Shown here piece after piece: positions 1 to 7,342 of a stretch of 13,238 nt of DNA. The notes beneath the pieces are model-generated. The model was not told where the DNA came from. It saw nothing but the letters and a program-made list of their open reading frames with translations, and ran no database searches. The DNA is from JAXDLH01 sp034666705 (GTDB lineage Bacteria > Chloroflexota > UBA6077 > SHYK01): positions 1 through 13,238 of the forward strand of contig JAXDLH010000215.1 of the NCBI GenBank assembly GCA_034666705.1, in the 5' to 3' direction. Position 1 is the first letter of the stretch. Each line of letters begins with the position of its first letter. Position numbers and translations under genes: made by a program.

Positions 1-904
1 AGCCAAGTGCAATACCGGCGCCGAATCCGAGGTTGATCTCGCGATGGCGCCACGTCGAGATAAGGGGAGCCATCCCGGTGCGCATGGCGGTGGCCATGCG
101 CACCGCTCGTGTTGCCGGGTCCTCGCACGGTACCGGGTCGTTGAAGAAGACCATCAGCCCATCCCCGGCGAAGAAGCCCACCGTGCCGCCGTAGCGAGCG
201 ACTTCCGTGCCGAGCACCGCGTGGTACTCGTGGAGAACGTGCATGATCTCCTCCGGCTCCGAGGTCTCGGCGAAGCCGCTGAAGCCCCGCAGGTCGGTGA
301 ATACGACGGCGATTTCGCGGCGATGACTCTGCAGCAGCGCCTCCCCGCCAGAGCTCATCACCAGCTCCGCGAGCTGCGGCGAGAGGAAGCGGCGGAGCTG
401 ATGCAACCGCTCGAGCTCGGCCAACTGCTGTTTGACACGATCCTCCAGGGTCTGATTCAGCTCGGCGAGCTCGTGCGCCTGTTCCGCGAGCACGCCCGCC
501 TGGACCTGGATCTGATCCTGATACGTCTTGACCCGCAGCAACGACTTGATCCGAGCGAGCAGCTCGGCCTGGTGGAACGGTTTTGGCACGAAGTCGTCCG
601 CGCCGGCCTCGATGGCCTTGAGCTTCTCCTGCTCACCACTCCCCGTCAGCATGATCACGGGGAGGAGACGGGTGGCCGGGTCCGAGCGCAGATGCCGGCA
701 CAGCGCGAACCCGTCCATGATCGGCATCACGATGTCGGTGAGAACGAGGTCGGGCTGCTCAGCCGCCACCCGCTCCAGGGCATCTTCGCCGTTCACCGCC
801 ACGACAACTCGATAGTCAAGTGGGCGCAGCATGCGCTGGAGCAGCGCGACGTTCGCAGGCACATCGTCGACTACCAGGATCGTACGCGCGGCGGCCTCAC
901 GCAT
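1..904 (-). CDS. Response regulator receiver - class III nucleotide cyclase, C-terminus cut by window edge
   Basis: Open reading frame running off the window start; 301 codons are visible. Residues 7-123 are a CheY-like receiver with acidic pair D13/D14, phosphoacceptor D57 (LTDIVMP) and K108 (VPKPF). Residues about 127-170 look like a coiled coil, and from about 196 a class III adenylate/guanylate cyclase domain begins. Both metal-binding aspartates are present: D204 in VFTDLRGF and D248 in AGDGLMVFF. The position that is usually lysine in adenylate cyclases (four residues before D248) is Phe244, so the substrate is uncertain. The rest of the catalytic domain, including the expected Asn/Arg transition-state residues, lies outside the window. 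No membrane segment is seen. The ATG at 904 overlaps the upstream kinase stop by 8 nt (897-904), suggesting translational coupling; an in-frame ATG at 919 is an alternative start. It is probably the phosphorylated output partner of that kinase. Confidence 0.9.
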   Translation of the reverse strand, partial: MREAAARTILVVDDVPANVALLQRMLRPLDYRVVVAVNGEDALERVAAEQPDLVLTDIVMPIMDGFALCRHLRSDPATRLLPVIMLTGSGEQEKLKAIEAGADDFVPKPFHQAELLARIKSLLRVKTYQDQIQVQAGVLAEQAHELAELNQTLEDRVKQQLAELERLHQLRRFLSPQLAELVMSSGGEALLQSHRREIAVVFTDLRGFSGFAETSEPEEIMHVLHEYHAVLGTEVARYGGTVGFFAGDGLMVFFNDPVPCEDPATRAVRMATAMRTGMAPLISTWRHREINLGFGAGIALG

Positions 905-3900
905 CTGGCACCGGCGCATCGAGCACGTCGCGCACCCGCTGGATGAGGTTTGTCGGCGTAAAGGGTTTCCCCAGGTAGGTATCAGCCTCAGCGAGGAGCC
1001 CGTGCTGCGCCGCGACCTCACCAGGGTAGCCAGACATGAACAGTACCCGCATCTCAGGACGGAGGCGCTTCACGCGGCGAGCCAGATCCACCCCGTTCAT
1101 GCCCGGCATCACGACGTCCGTGAGCAGCAGATCGATGCGATCCGGGTACTCCTGGACCAGCTCGTATGCCCTATCGCCGGCGCCGGCCACCAGCAGGTGG
1201 TATCCGGCCGTCTCGAGGATCTGGATCGCGAGACCTCGCACCGCTGCCTCATCCTCGACCAGCACAATCGTCTCGGTACCGCAGGCCAGAGCCGAGGCCG
1301 CCGTTGCGGACCTGCTTGCGGCTACCTCCTCGGCAATCCGCGGCAGGTAGACGTGGAACGTGGTCCCCTTGCCCAGTTCGCTGGAGACGCGGATCTCACC
1401 TCCGCTCTGTTGAACGATGCCATACACCGTAGCAAGCCCCAGCCCGGTCCCTTTCCCCTGCTCCTTGGTCGTGAAGAATGGCTCGAAGATCCGCTCTGCC
1501 GTCGCGGCGTCCATCCCGATCCCGGAATCGCCGACTGCCAGCAAAACGTGTGGCCGCGCTGTCGGTCCTTGCACGGCCCCCCCATCGGTGGGGACGACGT
1601 CGACGTTGGCCGTCGTGATTGTCAGCTTGCCGCCCCCCGGCATCGCGTCACGTGCGTTTACGACGAGGTTCATGATGATCTGCTCGAGTTGGCTGGGGTC
1701 CGCGAACACGTGGCCCAGGTCGGGGACCCGGATGGTGGCCAGGTCGATGTCCTCACCGATCAGGCGGGTCAGCAGTCGCTCCATATCCACCACAATCGCA
1801 TTCAGGTCCACGACCTCTGGCTGCAAGACCTGCTGGCGGCTGAAGGCCAGGAGCTGACGGGTAAGCACTGCCGCACGCTCGCCGGCCCTTGCTACCTCAT
1901 CAACCATTGGTCGCAGGGGGCTCTCCAGTGGAAGCTCGGCCAACGTGAGCTCGCTGAAGCCGATGATGGCGGTCAGCAGGTTATTGAAGTCATGCGCGAT
2001 GCCGCCAGCCAGCACGCCGACCGCCTCCATCTTCTGCGCCTGACGGAACCTCTCCTCGAGGCTGCGCCGCTCAGTAATGTCCTCGGCCACACCGACGACG
2101 AGGGTCACGTTGCCCGACGCGTTATGAACTGGGAAGGCAACGTCGCGGATCCAGCGAATCGCTCCGTCCGGACGGACGATCCGATACGTCTCGTCGTAGC
2201 CGCCCTTGGCCTGTTGCAGCGCGGCGTGCAGCACCCGGTCGCGATCCGCCTCGTGAATCGCGTCAATCCAATCCCTGGGTGTGGTGTAGAGGCTCTCGCA
2301 GGTGCGACCCCAGACTGCCTCATACCCAGGGCTGATATACACCACCTCGCCCTTCGCGACGTCCGTCATCCAGAGCACCTCGTGAATGTTCTCCACGAGC
2401 AGGCGGAAGCGCTCCTCGCTTCGCTCGAGGGCCTCGGCAGACTCCTTTGATGCCGTAAGGTCACGCGCGATTGTGGCCGCGCCTGTTATTGCGCCCGTCT
2501 CGTCGAGGATCGGAGAAGTCGTGATCGCGACGGCAATTCGCGCACCATCCTTCCGTACCCGCACCGTCTCATGCTGCAGCACGCGTTCGCCCTCGCGCAC
2601 CCGAGCTAAGATGGCTGGAACCCCATCCTGCAACTCCGGAGGGGCGAGTCGCGCGATCGGTTGCCCAACCATCTCCGCCGCGGCATACCCGTAGAGGCGC
2701 TCGGCGCCTCCGTTCCATGACGTGATGATCCCGTCGAGCGTCTTCCCGATAATGGCATCGTCTGAGGACTGCACGATCGCGGCGAGACGGGCCTGGACCT
2801 CTTGCATCAACGTGCGCTCGGTCACGTCTTGCGCCGTCCCCACCAATCGCCAGGCCGAGCCATCTACGTCGCGCTGTAACGTCCCGCGCGACTCGATGAC
2901 CCGCTGGACGCGGTCTGGCCGCACGATCCGCACATCGGTCTCGTAGGGTGAGCCGTCGCGGACCAAACGCTCAATCAAGTCGTCCAGACGTGACCGGTCG
3001 TCGGGATGAATCATGGCCAGGCCCTCTGCCGCGGGAATGGTCCCTGAGCGGGGTTCGAGTCCAAAGATGCGGCAGTGCTCCGCAGACCATCCAAGCTGGT
3101 CAGTCGCCAGGTCCCAGCTCCAATGTCCAAGGTGGGCGAGGCGTTCGGCTTCTTCGAGTTGTTGCTCACTGATACGGAGTCGTTCTTGCTCCTGGCGTCG
3201 GGCGGTAATGTCGATCACCATCGCGAGCGTGCCGGTATACCGGCCATCGGCGTCCAGCAGGGGATTGGCGGAGACGATCGCCCACAGGTCACGGCCATCG
3301 CGCCGCTTGAACTGGAGGTCGAGCTGCTCACCGATTCCATCCTGACGATGGCTCATCTGAGCCTGGGCGATCGCCCGCGCCGGCTCGTCCATGAACGAGA
3401 AGAGAGACTGCCCGAGCATCTCCTCTGCCGCGTAACCAAACATCCCGGCCAGGCGACGGTTCGCAAAAATCGTCCGGTTCTCTATGTCGACAACCCAGAT
3501 GCCCTCTTGTGCCGTCTCCACCATCGTGCGGTACCGCGCCTCGCTCGTAGCCAGGTCTGCGGTTCGCTCAGCAACCAGGTGTTCGAGCGTCTGATTCATC
3601 TCGAGCAGGACCGCGTTCGCCTCGAAGTACCCGCGATGGGCGATCTCGAAGGGGACCAGTGCCTGTTCGAGCACCACATTGCCCGATTCCACGATGCGCT
3701 GTGCCTGGCCGGCGGCCTCCGTTCCAACGGCCATCTGCAACACCTGGTCATGGTGGATGGCGACCAGATCCAACAAGCTGAAGTTCGACATGAGCGCTTC
3801 CCGCCCGCAATCGTATGCCTCTAGCAGGGCCTCTTCCGGCGTCTGGCCTGTGAGGTAGTCATGGAGCGCCGCACGGTATCGCGCCGCGACGTGCGATTGC

Positions 3901-3908
3901 TCGGTCAT
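897..3908 (-). CDS. Multi-PAS hybrid histidine kinase with RsbU-like N-terminal domain
   Basis: This 1003-residue soluble sensor kinase is presumably cytoplasmic, as no signal peptide or membrane helix is visible. Domains in order: residues about 8-90 resemble the N-terminal RsbT-binding domain of RsbU (pattern RY..AL..YL, then LLDLVAIHH, then EQALVPFEIAHRG); a short coiled coil about 100-120; four PAS/PAC units at about 122-238, 252-366, 372-486 and 496-615; HisKA with H639 in GGIAHDFNN; a HATPase domain with N-box N747/N751, G1 DSGIGMD (794-800) and G2 GKGTGLGL (818-825); and a C-terminal receiver (879-995) with E885/D886, D931 in LLTDVVMPGMNG and K981. No HPt domain is present. Its ATG shares an ATGA overlap with the stop of the upstream phosphatase gene, and its stop overlaps the cyclase gene, so it sits inside the stressosome operon. 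Known PAS kinases bind small ligands or cofactors; which one binds here cannot be told. The RsbU-like start suggests that RsbT controls it. Confidence 0.93.
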   Translation of the reverse strand: MTEQSHVAARYRAALHDYLTGQTPEEALLEAYDCGREALMSNFSLLDLVAIHHDQVLQMAVGTEAAGQAQRIVESGNVVLEQALVPFEIAHRGYFEANAVLLEMNQTLEHLVAERTADLATSEARYRTMVETAQEGIWVVDIENRTIFANRRLAGMFGYAAEEMLGQSLFSFMDEPARAIAQAQMSHRQDGIGEQLDLQFKRRDGRDLWAIVSANPLLDADGRYTGTLAMVIDITARRQEQERLRISEQQLEEAERLAHLGHWSWDLATDQLGWSAEHCRIFGLEPRSGTIPAAEGLAMIHPDDRSRLDDLIERLVRDGSPYETDVRIVRPDRVQRVIESRGTLQRDVDGSAWRLVGTAQDVTERTLMQEVQARLAAIVQSSDDAIIGKTLDGIITSWNGGAERLYGYAAAEMVGQPIARLAPPELQDGVPAILARVREGERVLQHETVRVRKDGARIAVAITTSPILDETGAITGAATIARDLTASKESAEALERSEERFRLLVENIHEVLWMTDVAKGEVVYISPGYEAVWGRTCESLYTTPRDWIDAIHEADRDRVLHAALQQAKGGYDETYRIVRPDGAIRWIRDVAFPVHNASGNVTLVVGVAEDITERRSLEERFRQAQKMEAVGVLAGGIAHDFNNLLTAIIGFSELTLAELPLESPLRPMVDEVARAGERAAVLTRQLLAFSRQQVLQPEVVDLNAIVVDMERLLTRLIGEDIDLATIRVPDLGHVFADPSQLEQIIMNLVVNARDAMPGGGKLTITTANVDVVPTDGGAVQGPTARPHVLLAVGDSGIGMDAATAERIFEPFFTTKEQGKGTGLGLATVYGIVQQSGGEIRVSSELGKGTTFHVYLPRIAEEVAASRSATAASALACGTETIVLVEDEAAVRGLAIQILETAGYHLLVAGAGDRAYELVQEYPDRIDLLLTDVVMPGMNGVDLARRVKRLRPEMRVLFMSGYPGEVAAQHGLLAEADTYLGKPFTPTNLIQRVRDVLDAPVPDA

Positions 3909-4531
3909 CGCTCGATCCCGAGGAACCGCGCCACGAGGACCAGGGCGTCATCGATCGCCAGGCCGTAGTCGGCGAGGATGCGATCGGCCACCCGCTGCGG
4001 GTCGCCCGCACGTGGGGGCGTGTCGGCGAACCGCTCGTGGATGCCATCCGTGGCAAGGATCAGCGTATCTCCCGGCCGCAGCGCACGCTGGCTTGTCCGG
4101 GCCGGCGGCAAGTGGGACCCGACCACGCCGCCCGGCACCACCAGCCGCTCGCCAACGCAATCGATCGTAGGGTTCGCGCGAAAGAGCACGGCCTGTACGT
4201 TCCCCACCCCGAGCCAGGTCATCGTCTGCTCCTGGCAATCGAGCACGGCGAGGCTCATCACGACGCCGCGCGTCCCGATCAACGCCTCGTGGCAGCGCCC
4301 GATGAGCTGCTCGATCGGGTCATCAGGGTGAGCGCGAAGGACCGAGGCAGCCAACGTCGCCGCGAACGCAGCTTCTTGTCCGTGCCCAAGTCCGTCGATG
4401 ACTGCGAGACACACGCCGAACGCGGATGGTGCCACCATCCAGGAGTCGCCGGACGTGGCCTCGCTGGGGAGCGCTCGCCCCGCTACCCCCCAAGTAACTC
4501 CCGGCAGCTGACTGGTCCCGCGACGCACCAC
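3905..4531 (-). CDS. rsbX: SpoIIE/PP2C-type serine phosphatase, RsbX-like
   Basis: A 208-residue single-domain phosphatase, close in size to RsbX (about 200 residues) and lacking the sensor domain of RsbU. In stressosomes RsbX removes phosphate from RsbS and RsbR and so resets the complex after RsbT kinase activity. Metal-site motifs are visible: GDSW (residues 28-31), D46-G47 within VIDGLGHG, D162 in LATDGIHERF, and D194/D195 near the C-terminus (IDDALVLVAR). The start is the GTG at 4531, with GGAG at 4540-4543 placed 8 nt upstream; a second GTG directly follows. Only 1 nt separates it from the rsbT stop, and its own stop overlaps the kinase start (ATGA, 3905-3908). The RsbX assignment rests on size, motif form and position after rsbT. 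Another small SpoIIE-type phosphatase acting on a different STAS protein cannot be excluded. Confidence 0.88.
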   Translation of the reverse strand: MVRRGTSQLPGVTWGVAGRALPSEATSGDSWMVAPSAFGVCLAVIDGLGHGQEAAFAATLAASVLRAHPDDPIEQLIGRCHEALIGTRGVVMSLAVLDCQEQTMTWLGVGNVQAVLFRANPTIDCVGERLVVPGGVVGSHLPPARTSQRALRPGDTLILATDGIHERFADTPPRAGDPQRVADRILADYGLAIDDALVLVARFLGIER

Positions 4532-4532
4532 C

Positions 4533-4934
4533 TCAGGATCTCCACATCCGGGCGGTCACGGTCGTGCCCTCGCCAACCACCGACGCGATCTCGAACTCGT
4601 CCATTAACCGCCGTGTCCCAGGTAATCCCATCCCAAGGCTGTTGCTCGTCGAGTAGCCATCGCGCATGGCCAGCGCGAGGTCCTGGATCCCGGGGCCCTG
4701 GTCCCGCGCGAGGATCAGCACCCCACGCCGTCCGGTTTGTTCAGCCAGGCTAATAGTGATTTCGCCGCTGACGGCGTACGTCACGATGTTGCGGGCCAAT
4801 TCAGAGATCGCCGTGGCGATCACGGTAAGCTGGCTGCCAACGAATCCGGCCTGCTCGGCGACGGCTCGCCCTAGCTGACGGGCCGCCACGATGTCTTGCT
4901 CGGTGTAAATTGGGACCCGAATCTCAACGGGCAC
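4533..4934 (-). CDS. rsbT: Serine/threonine switch kinase RsbT
   Basis: A 133-residue GHKL-type protein kinase. RsbT is held in the stressosome by RsbR and RsbS, phosphorylates their STAS domains on stress, and is then released to activate a partner carrying an RsbU N-terminal domain. The sequence follows the family closely: TEQDIVAARQLGR near the start, N-box SELARN (44-49, E45/N49), G1 box DQGPGI (78-83), G2 box GMGLPG (101-106), then RRLMDEFEI. The start is the GTG at 4934, preceded by a G-rich Shine-Dalgarno-like stretch and overlapping the rsbS stop by 11 nt. A longer in-frame reading exists upstream but would run antisense-free through rsbS in another frame, and the RsbT family begins at this point. 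In this operon the only visible candidate target is the hybrid kinase at 897-3908, because no RsbU is encoded here. Confidence 0.95.
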   Translation of the reverse strand: MPVEIRVPIYTEQDIVAARQLGRAVAEQAGFVGSQLTVIATAISELARNIVTYAVSGEITISLAEQTGRRGVLILARDQGPGIQDLALAMRDGYSTSNSLGMGLPGTRRLMDEFEIASVVGEGTTVTARMWRS

Positions 4935-5304
4935 GTGGGCCCCCCACACCCAGCTGCCGCCGGCGGTGCAAGAGCGCCAAGCCCTCCTCCAGATCGAGCG
5001 CAGTCTCGACCGTATTGAATTTGAGGCCGAGCTGGACCATCGCGAACGCCACATCCGGCTGGATTCCAACGATGACCGTCGCGGCGCCCCGCAGTTGGAC
5101 CATGTGCGCGATCGTGCGCAGGGTCCGCACGGCGAATGAGTCGAGTACGTCAAGGGCGGTTACGTCGATGATCACCCCGTGGGAGCGGTGAACCCCAACT
5201 TGCATGACCAATTCGTCGCAAAGGAGCGCGAGATCGCTGTCGCTGAGCGCCGCCTGCACCGAGGCGATCAGATAATCGCGTTGTTTGAGAATAGGGACAC
5301 GCAT
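4924..5304 (-). CDS. rsbS: Stressosome scaffold STAS protein RsbS
   Basis: A 126-residue single STAS-domain protein that forms the stressosome core together with RsbR and sequesters RsbT until it is phosphorylated. The start MRVPILKQRDYLIASVQ and the block VTALDVLDSFAVRTLR are highly characteristic of RsbS. Ser56 in LDSFA occupies the place of the RsbT-phosphorylated serine, and VIVGIQPDVAFAMVQLGL follows in the second half. The C-terminal tail from about residue 110 (RRRQLGVGGPRAR) is basic and probably disordered. The ATG at 5304 has AGGA 6 nt upstream and lies 9 nt after the rsbR stop; the end overlaps the rsbT start by 11 nt, so the two are likely translationally coupled. Confidence 0.95.
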   Translation of the reverse strand: MRVPILKQRDYLIASVQAALSDSDLALLCDELVMQVGVHRSHGVIIDVTALDVLDSFAVRTLRTIAHMVQLRGAATVIVGIQPDVAFAMVQLGLKFNTVETALDLEEGLALLHRRRQLGVGGPRAR

Positions 5305-5313
5305 CTTCCGTCC

Positions 5314-6351
5314 TCAGTCCCGAGGATCGTGGGGAGTCCAGTCCTCGATCCGGACGGCCCGGTAGCCCAGCAAGCGATCGGCCTCCTCGATCCCCCCCTG
5401 GAGGTCGCCAACGGTGCGCATCTCGCTCAAATCGACGCCAATGGTGACGAGGGTCTGCGCGATCTCGGGCGACAGTCCGGTGACGATGACGGTGGCGCCC
5501 ATCAAGCGCGAGGCATCCACCGTCTGGACCAGGCGATTCGCCGTCGCGGAATCGATCGACGCGACGCCCGTGACGTCCATCACCACAACCTTGGCACGGT
5601 TGTCGCGAATCGAGCGGAGGAGTTGCTCGGTCAGTTGGCGGGCACGTTGCGCGTCGATGACGCCGATGATCGGGAGGATCAGCAGGCCATCGCGGACCTG
5701 GAGCACCGGGGTAGGCAACTCCCGAATCGCCTTCTCCTGCTCGCGGATGGTCCGCTCGCGGCGCAGGATGTAAGTATCGGTTGCGAGACCGATGTCCAGG
5801 AAGGTGAGCTTCATGAGGGATAGGAAGCGATCCAGCGCCTGCACGGAGTCCGATCGGTCAGCCTTGAAGATCCGAGCCGCTACCGCACGCAGGTAAAAGT
5901 TGTACATGCCAAGATAGAGCTTCATCGGAAGCTCGATTCGCTCGTGGACCTCGCCGATCCGGAGTCGATCCTCTACGTACGAGAGGCCGTAGTCGCCGCC
6001 GGTGAGGCGGAGGAAATAGCTCCGCTGCATTTGCTTGACGTACTCGAGCGTCTCCGGATCGGCGAAGAAGGCCTGACCCTCTTCGAACTTGAGCAGATGG
6101 TTATAGAACTCCTCGATGACCTCATCCGCGTATTTGAGCGCGAGAGGGTTGAGCTCTTGGAGGCGGAGTATATCGTCGGCACCGAGCTCGAGGAACTCTT
6201 TCCGCTTGGCGATCTCCTCTTCGCCGATTGCCATCTCCCGAACGAGGGCGCCAGCCATCGCACTCCGACCAGTGCTTGCTCCCACCCCATCGGGCACTCC
6301 TCCTGCCTTCGCGCTATAGGGCGCCCCGTTCGGTTCATGCAAACTGGCCAT
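5314..6351 (-). CDS. rsbR: Stressosome sensor RsbR: globin-like domain plus STAS
   Basis: A 345-residue stressosome protein whose C-terminal STAS domain packs with RsbS and whose N-terminal domain projects outward as the sensor. Residues about 44-197 match the globin-coupled sensor fold: FYNHLL (Tyr83, probably helix B) and the signature RLRIGEVHERIEL with His136 at the proximal haem-ligand place, then YLGMYNFYL. A coiled linker (RTIREQEKAIRELP) leads to STAS residues about 213-330. Ser268 (IDSATAN) and Thr300 (EIAQTLV) lie where RsbR paralogues carry RsbT-phosphorylated threonines. I chose the ATG at 6351 because GAGG at 6359-6362 is 7 nt upstream. An in-frame ATG at 6435 would add 28 residues of unlikely composition, and ATGs at 6258 and 6234 are shorter options. 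It is the first gene of the operon, about 146 nt downstream of the predicted transcription start. Unlike Bacillus RsbR, the sensor keeps a candidate haem ligand. Confidence 0.92.
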   Translation of the reverse strand: MASLHEPNGAPYSAKAGGVPDGVGASTGRSAMAGALVREMAIGEEEIAKRKEFLELGADDILRLQELNPLALKYADEVIEEFYNHLLKFEEGQAFFADPETLEYVKQMQRSYFLRLTGGDYGLSYVEDRLRIGEVHERIELPMKLYLGMYNFYLRAVAARIFKADRSDSVQALDRFLSLMKLTFLDIGLATDTYILRRERTIREQEKAIRELPTPVLQVRDGLLILPIIGVIDAQRARQLTEQLLRSIRDNRAKVVVMDVTGVASIDSATANRLVQTVDASRLMGATVIVTGLSPEIAQTLVTIGVDLSEMRTVGDLQGGIEEADRLLGYRAVRIEDWTPHDPRD

Positions 6352-6358
6352 CTTCCTA

Positions 6359-6362
6359 CCTC
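6359..6362 (-). promoter_or_regulatory. Shine-Dalgarno sequence deciding the rsbR start
   Basis: GAGG on the minus strand, 7 nt before the ATG at 6351. The other in-frame ATGs of rsbR have either no purine-rich motif or one touching the start codon. Confidence 0.5.
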
Positions 6363-6503
6363 GATCTCGATGCGGCACCTGGTGGCATTTCTCGACCCTG
6401 AGTCGAGGATGCGAGCTGCAATCACGTGCAGCCAACTCGCTGTAGCCTCCCGATACCGGCCAGCGAGGTTTCGCCTGCAGCCGATGACCGGTCGATTGAA
6501 GTT

Positions 6504-6532
6504 AAGATAGTCAGAGAAATCGGGCGTGACAA
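6504..6532 (-). promoter_or_regulatory. Candidate sigma-A type promoter of the stressosome operon
   Basis: On the minus strand, TTGTCA (6527-6532, 5 of 6 matches to the -35 consensus) is followed by exactly 17 nt and then TATCTT (6504-6509, 4 of 6 matches to the -10 consensus). Transcription would start near 6497, leaving an untranslated leader of about 146 nt before rsbR. It lies in the 310-nt gap between the upstream luxR-type gene and rsbR. Confidence 0.5.
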
Positions 6533-6563
6533 CTGATGATCGTCAGTAAATACACCTGACGAT
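6533..6563. promoter_or_regulatory. Palindromic operator-like repeats next to the -35 box
   Basis: Forward-strand CTGATGATCGTCAG (6533-6546) is a nearly perfect 14-bp palindrome and abuts the predicted -35 box. Its right half also pairs with CTGACGAT (6556-6563), giving an 8-bp perfect inverted repeat ATCGTCAG/CTGACGAT around a 9-nt AT-rich spacer. Centred near -42 of the predicted start, the palindrome sits where class II activators bind. An intrinsic terminator for the upstream gene is less likely because no T-run follows on the minus strand. Confidence 0.45.
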
Positions 6564-6661
6564 TGTCCATATCCTTACCGAGAATCAAACGGCGAGGACA
6601 GGCTAAGTGCGAGTGAGATACGGTATCCCTGGGTCGAGATTTGCGGGGAAGGCGGCGTTTT

Positions 6662-7342
6662 CTAGCGCCCGTCGTAGATACGTGCGAGGTACGCGGAGAC
6701 TTCCGCACGTCGTTTCAGACCGAGCGCGTGGTAGATCTCGCTCGTGTAGGCACGAACAGTGTTTGGGCTGAGATACAGTGAAGCGGCGATCTCATGATTA
6801 CTCAACCCTGCAGCGAGCAGCGGGAGCATTTTGCGCTTCTGGTTAGAGAGGAGATCTACTGGCAGGGCCTGCGTCGGAAGGATGCCTTGTTGCATCCACT
6901 CCAGCACCGCACTCATGACCGTAGGGGGTATGACAGGCTCCCCTCGCGCAGCCCGCCGAATCGCGTCGGCAATGCTCTCGGGGTTGTCCGTCTCGCGAAC
7001 GATCCCCGCGGCGCCGGCTGCGAGATAGCCAATCAAGTCTCCTGGAGCCGCGGCCTCCACCAATACGAGGATGCGCAGCGAAGCGTGTTGTGCATGTAGG
7101 GCGCGACAGGCGTCGATACCGGTTCCGTCTGGGAGATGCAGCCCCGCGATTGCCGCGTCGGGCCGGCTGGTCATGATCTCCCTGGTCGCATCGGCGAGCG
7201 TACCAGCCTCGCCACAGATGACGATCCCCTCAGTGCTTGCGAGTGCCGCACGAAGGCCAAGGCGAATGATGATGCGGGCGGCTACCAGGAGCACTCGCAC
7301 TTCATTTCGTTCAAGCGACGCTAACGGGCCTGTGTTCTTCAT
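6662..7342 (-). CDS. Orphan LuxR/NarL-type regulator with degenerate receiver
   Basis: A 226-residue transcription factor with a receiver-like domain (about 15-135) and a C-terminal LuxR helix-turn-helix (about 163-222, LLAAGLSNHEIAASLYLSPNTVRAYTSEI). The receiver keeps the fold pattern, including the LPDGTG loop after beta-3, but has lost all functional residues: the acidic pair is A21/A22, the phosphoacceptor is G67 (IAGLHLPDG), the conserved Thr/Ser is V95 and the conserved Lys is R116. It therefore cannot be controlled by ordinary Asp phosphorylation, and a ligand, a protein partner or constitutive dimerisation is more likely. The ATG at 7342 has AGGA 7 nt upstream, and an in-frame stop lies a short way further up. 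No kinase gene is adjacent. Its stop lies about 100 nt from the palindrome and about 165 nt from the -10 region upstream of rsbR, so it could regulate that operon; this is inference. Confidence 0.88.
   Translation of the reverse strand: MKNTGPLASLERNEVRVLLVAARIIIRLGLRAALASTEGIVICGEAGTLADATREIMTSRPDAAIAGLHLPDGTGIDACRALHAQHASLRILVLVEAAAPGDLIGYLAAGAAGIVRETDNPESIADAIRRAARGEPVIPPTVMSAVLEWMQQGILPTQALPVDLLSNQKRKMLPLLAAGLSNHEIAASLYLSPNTVRAYTSEIYHALGLKRRAEVSAYLARIYDGR

Noticed and set aside
44..946. Plus-strand open frame opposite the receiver-cyclase gene
   Set aside because: The minus strand encodes an unmistakable receiver and cyclase domain; the plus frame has no recognisable motif.
831..2450. 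Long plus-strand open frame (539 codons) opposite the hybrid kinase
   Set aside because: It is antisense to a kinase with clear motifs throughout. Its translation is rich in His, Arg and Gln with no domain resemblance, as expected for the complement of GC-rich coding sequence.
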